From an uncultured Alistipes sp. (GTDB lineage: Bacteria > Bacteroidota > Bacteroidia > Bacteroidales > Rikenellaceae): a stretch of DNA of 8,539 bases. Below are positions 6,824 through 8,539 of this stretch, in pieces. Position numbers and translations under genes: made by a program. The notes under the pieces are model-generated. The model had not been told where the DNA came from and did not search any database. It was given only the letters and a program-made list of their open reading frames with translations. Location: NCBI GenBank assembly GCA_900550925.1, contig URTU01000081.1, positions 1 to 8,539 on the forward strand, in the 5' to 3' direction. How positions within the stretch are numbered: the stretch's first letter is position 1; the number at the start of each line of letters is the position of its first letter.

Positions 6824-7939
6824 ATGAATCACCCGATATACGAATACTCGCTCGCTCTGGCACTGCCGTTGATGATCTTCTTCGGCATCTACTTTTTCTT
6901 TGGCCGGACTCCCGACCGGGCCGCCTTCGGCAACTACCTTCGTTCGCGCCGGATCATGGGGGCCGCACTGCTGCTGCTCGCACTGAACTATTCGGTACAT
7001 CTGTTCTGTGAGATACGGTTTGCCGATGCCGATGCCGCGATCCTGATGAACCTGTCCACATATTTTCTCTGTTACTGGCTCTTCAGCTCGGCCCTGACAA
7101 CACTGCTCGACCGTGCATATCTTACCCGCCGCCGGTGGACGGTACATCTGGGTAGCTGGATTCTGTTTACGGCCATGTCGGGGATCGTGCTGCTGTTGCT
7201 GCCAGCCGGAACGCTGCAGAAAATCGCACTGGCAATACTGGCCGGATGGCTGGTCGCATATGGATTTGTGCTGGCCCGACGGCTGATCAGGACCTATCGC
7301 AACGCCGTAAACCTTTTCGACAATACGAATTCCGACGATATAGCCGCTTATATCCGCTGGATGTCGATATTCACATATTGGGCCGTGATATTCGGTGTGG
7401 GGTGCGGATTGCTGACATTCCTGCCGGACAGGTACATATTCATCTGGATACTCTCGTCGATCCCGTTCTACATCTATCTTTTCTGCTCGTACATGAATTA
7501 CATGTTGTTGTACGAGCGTGTCGAGAGGGCGCTGGATATGGAGCCGACAGCGGAGGATTCTCTGCCGGAAGAGTCCGGAACGGCAGGACAGCCGGCCTTC
7601 TATGCCGACATGGCTGTCCGGCTGTCGGCCTGGAGTGCTGCGGAGGGGTATATCCGTCCCGGACTTACGATCCGTGAATTGTCGGAGGCGTTGGGAACTA
7701 ACCGTACGTATCTGGCCGGTTATATCAAGTCGACTTACGGCATGTCGTTCCGCGACTGGATAACGGGCCTCAGGATCGAATATGCAAAACGTTTGCTGCG
7801 GGAGTGTCCGGACCTGACGGTAGTGGAGATTTCAGAACGGTCTGGCTTCATGTCTCCGAGCCATTTTATGCGGACATTCAAGGAGCGCGAGGCGTATACT
7901 CCGGCCCGTTGGCGAAGGTTGCAGAACGGGAGCAAATGA
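6824..7939 (+). CDS. Membrane-spanning AraC-family transcriptional regulator
   Basis: From ATG 6824 the protein has 371 residues. The first 230 contain about seven hydrophobic helices (roughly 9-27, 44-63, 71-94, 108-126, 131-151, 180-200 and 205-229). A polar acidic linker (about 235-257) then leads to a C-terminal AraC-type DNA-binding domain (about 262-368) with two helix-turn-helix units: LTIRELSEALGTNRTYL in the first, and in the second LTVVEISERSGFMSPSHFMRTFKE followed by the conserved TPARWR. It is therefore a one-component regulator sitting in the inner membrane, a type common in Bacteroidales. I rejected a longer reading because 89 added residues would translate the upstream terminator and leader. 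Its signal is unknown. Its position before an OmpA-like surface-locus gene suggests control of that locus; regulation of the efflux genes upstream is possible but less likely given the terminator and separate promoter. Confidence 0.9.
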   Translation: MNHPIYEYSLALALPLMIFFGIYFFFGRTPDRAAFGNYLRSRRIMGAALLLLALNYSVHLFCEIRFADADAAILMNLSTYFLCYWLFSSALTTLLDRAYLTRRRWTVHLGSWILFTAMSGIVLLLLPAGTLQKIALAILAGWLVAYGFVLARRLIRTYRNAVNLFDNTNSDDIAAYIRWMSIFTYWAVIFGVGCGLLTFLPDRYIFIWILSSIPFYIYLFCSYMNYMLLYERVERALDMEPTAEDSLPEESGTAGQPAFYADMAVRLSAWSAAEGYIRPGLTIRELSEALGTNRTYLAGYIKSTYGMSFRDWITGLRIEYAKRLLRECPDLTVVEISERSGFMSPSHFMRTFKEREAYTPARWRRLQNGSK

Positions 7940-7968
7940 GTTGTCGGGGGACGTCTGCAATGTGCCCA

Positions 7969-7996
7969 AACTACAAAAAAGTGTCATAACTACAAA
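7969..7996 (+). repeat. Direct repeat AACTACAAA, 19 bp apart, possible regulator-binding sites
   Basis: Identical nonamers AACTACAAA lie at 7969-7977 and 7988-7996. The 19-base start-to-start spacing is close to two helical turns and puts both copies on about the same DNA face, as in AraC-family tandem half-sites. They sit 30-60 bases after the regulator's stop codon and about 95-120 bases upstream of the -7-like box at 8089. Binding by the neighbouring regulator is an inference. Confidence 0.45.
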
Positions 7997-8047
7997 GCCA
8001 ATGCAATCGTGATGACAAAGATGTGCGATTCCGACAAACGGAACTGA

Positions 8048-8088
8048 TTTTCTGTGCTGAAAAGGCTGGAAAACAGAATGTTTTTCAG
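8048..8088. repeat. Overlapping inverted repeats upstream of the surface-locus gene
   Basis: Three interleaved inverted pairs occur here: TTTTC/GAAAA at 8048-8052 and 8059-8063, TTCTGT/ACAGAA at 8050-8055 and 8073-8078, and CTGAAAA/TTTTCAG at 8057-8063 and 8082-8088. They cannot all form at once. They end next to the -7-like box, where a regulator or alternative folding could act. The stretch is A/T-rich, so chance matches are likely to contribute. Confidence 0.35.
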
Positions 8089-8096
8089 TATATTTA
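8089..8096 (+). promoter_or_regulatory. Weak -7-like promoter box before the OmpA-like gene
   Basis: TATATTTA matches seven of the eight defined or free positions of TAnnTTTG, with A in place of the final G. No clear -33 TTG lies upstream at normal spacing. It precedes the ATG at 8137 by 40 bases. A sub-optimal promoter would fit dependence on an activator such as the adjacent AraC-type protein, though that is inference. Confidence 0.4.
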
Positions 8097-8136
8097 TAGC
8101 CGGTCAGGTCGGAATATCAATCAAAAATGTCATCAT

Positions 8137-8539
8137 ATGAGCAAGAAAATCCTACTCGTTTTAACCATGTTGTTCTTGTGGACCGTTCCGGCGACCTCGC
8201 AGGAACGATGCTCCGATACGACGACATATGTGTTCCGTTTCGTTCCGGAGGATGATATGTTTTATGTGCCGTGGAGCGGCAACGATGCCGAATTGGAACG
8301 GCTGCTGAAGTGCATCGAACACCACAGAACGGAGATCATTGACGGACGACTGCCGCTTTATGTCGATGGTTTCTGCAACTCACAGGGCAGTGAGTCCGCG
8401 AATCTTGCCATGGCGAAGATCCGGGCCAACCGTGTAAAATCAGAACTGATTATACGCGCGGGAGTAAAGGAAGAGAACTTCATTACCCGCAACCATGCAA
8501 CGGATAGTGATCGGGTTGTGGTTCGGCTGACGGTTCCGG
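8137..8539 (+). CDS. Exported OmpA-like protein of a fimbria-type surface locus, DUF3575-like (partial)
   Basis: The frame is open from ATG 8137 to the window end, giving 134 residues of a gene cut at its 3' side. Residues 1-21 are a signal peptide (ATS before Q22). Residues about 33-134 resemble an OmpA C-terminal domain: FRFVPEDDMFYVPWSGND, then LYVDGF (74-79), and the helix NLAMAKIRANRVKSEL (89-104), where R96 aligns with the peptidoglycan-binding Arg of OmpA. The partner Asp (TD in OmpA) is replaced here by Cys80-Asn81, so normal diaminopimelate binding may be lost. Similar N-terminal domains occur in Bacteroidales proteins that continue into a DUF3575 region and sit at the head of DUF3868 and Mfa/FimA-type fimbrial clusters; that continuation lies outside the window. 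Exported OmpA-like protein is secure, the fimbrial link is contextual. A nearby ATG at 8127 is in another frame and does not encode this protein. Confidence 0.75.
   Translation, partial: MSKKILLVLTMLFLWTVPATSQERCSDTTTYVFRFVPEDDMFYVPWSGNDAELERLLKCIEHHRTEIIDGRLPLYVDGFCNSQGSESANLAMAKIRANRVKSELIIRAGVKEENFITRNHATDSDRVVVRLTVP

Noticed and set aside
1..8539. Mobile elements, CRISPR arrays, tRNA or rRNA genes
   Set aside because: I saw no transposase or recombinase reading frame, no regularly spaced repeats and no tRNA- or rRNA-like segment in the gaps, which are all shorter than 300 bases.

Overview
The window reads as chromosomal DNA of a GC-rich member of the Bacteroidales, most likely Alistipes or a close Rikenellaceae relative. 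This rests on protein families typical of the order (a DUF6769-like small protein, a membrane-spanning AraC regulator, a DUF3575-type surface-locus protein), on perfect TAnnTTTG promoter -7 boxes, on A-rich translation starts without clear Shine-Dalgarno sites, and on GC-rich codon use. The genus is inferred, not proven.

Layout. Positions 1-271 (minus strand) hold the start of an exported protein, probably a TonB-dependent receptor, running off the left edge. A 110-base divergent promoter region follows, with one -7 box facing each way. On the plus strand come a small exported His/Cys-rich protein (382-819), a structured GC-rich gap (820-978), a His-rich lipoprotein adaptor (979-2244), an inner-membrane RND pump of the heavy-metal type (2259-5363) and a TolC/CzcC-type outer-membrane factor (5356-6540). 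A strong intrinsic terminator at 6562-6611 closes this unit. Next is a separately promoted AraC-family regulator fused to about seven membrane helices (6824-7939). A 197-base gap with direct and inverted repeats leads to the start of an exported OmpA-like protein (8137 to the right edge), of the kind that opens Bacteroidales fimbria-like (Mfa/FimA type) loci.

How the genes work together. The adaptor, pump and outer-membrane factor form a complete CzcCBA/CusCBA-style tripartite efflux system. The small protein at its head and the adaptor both carry dense His or His/Cys clusters, so metal export is the best reading. The metal cannot be named: the pump lacks all three CusA copper/silver-binding methionines and has a CusA-like TM4 motif combined with a CzcA-like TM10 motif. 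The second half of the window is a different module, in which a membrane-anchored AraC regulator probably controls the surface-appendage locus starting at its 3' side.

Nothing here is clearly an undescribed system. The points most worth following are the small His/Cys protein, the hybrid pump motifs, and the membrane AraC regulator with two 19-bp-phased repeats just before the gene it probably controls.
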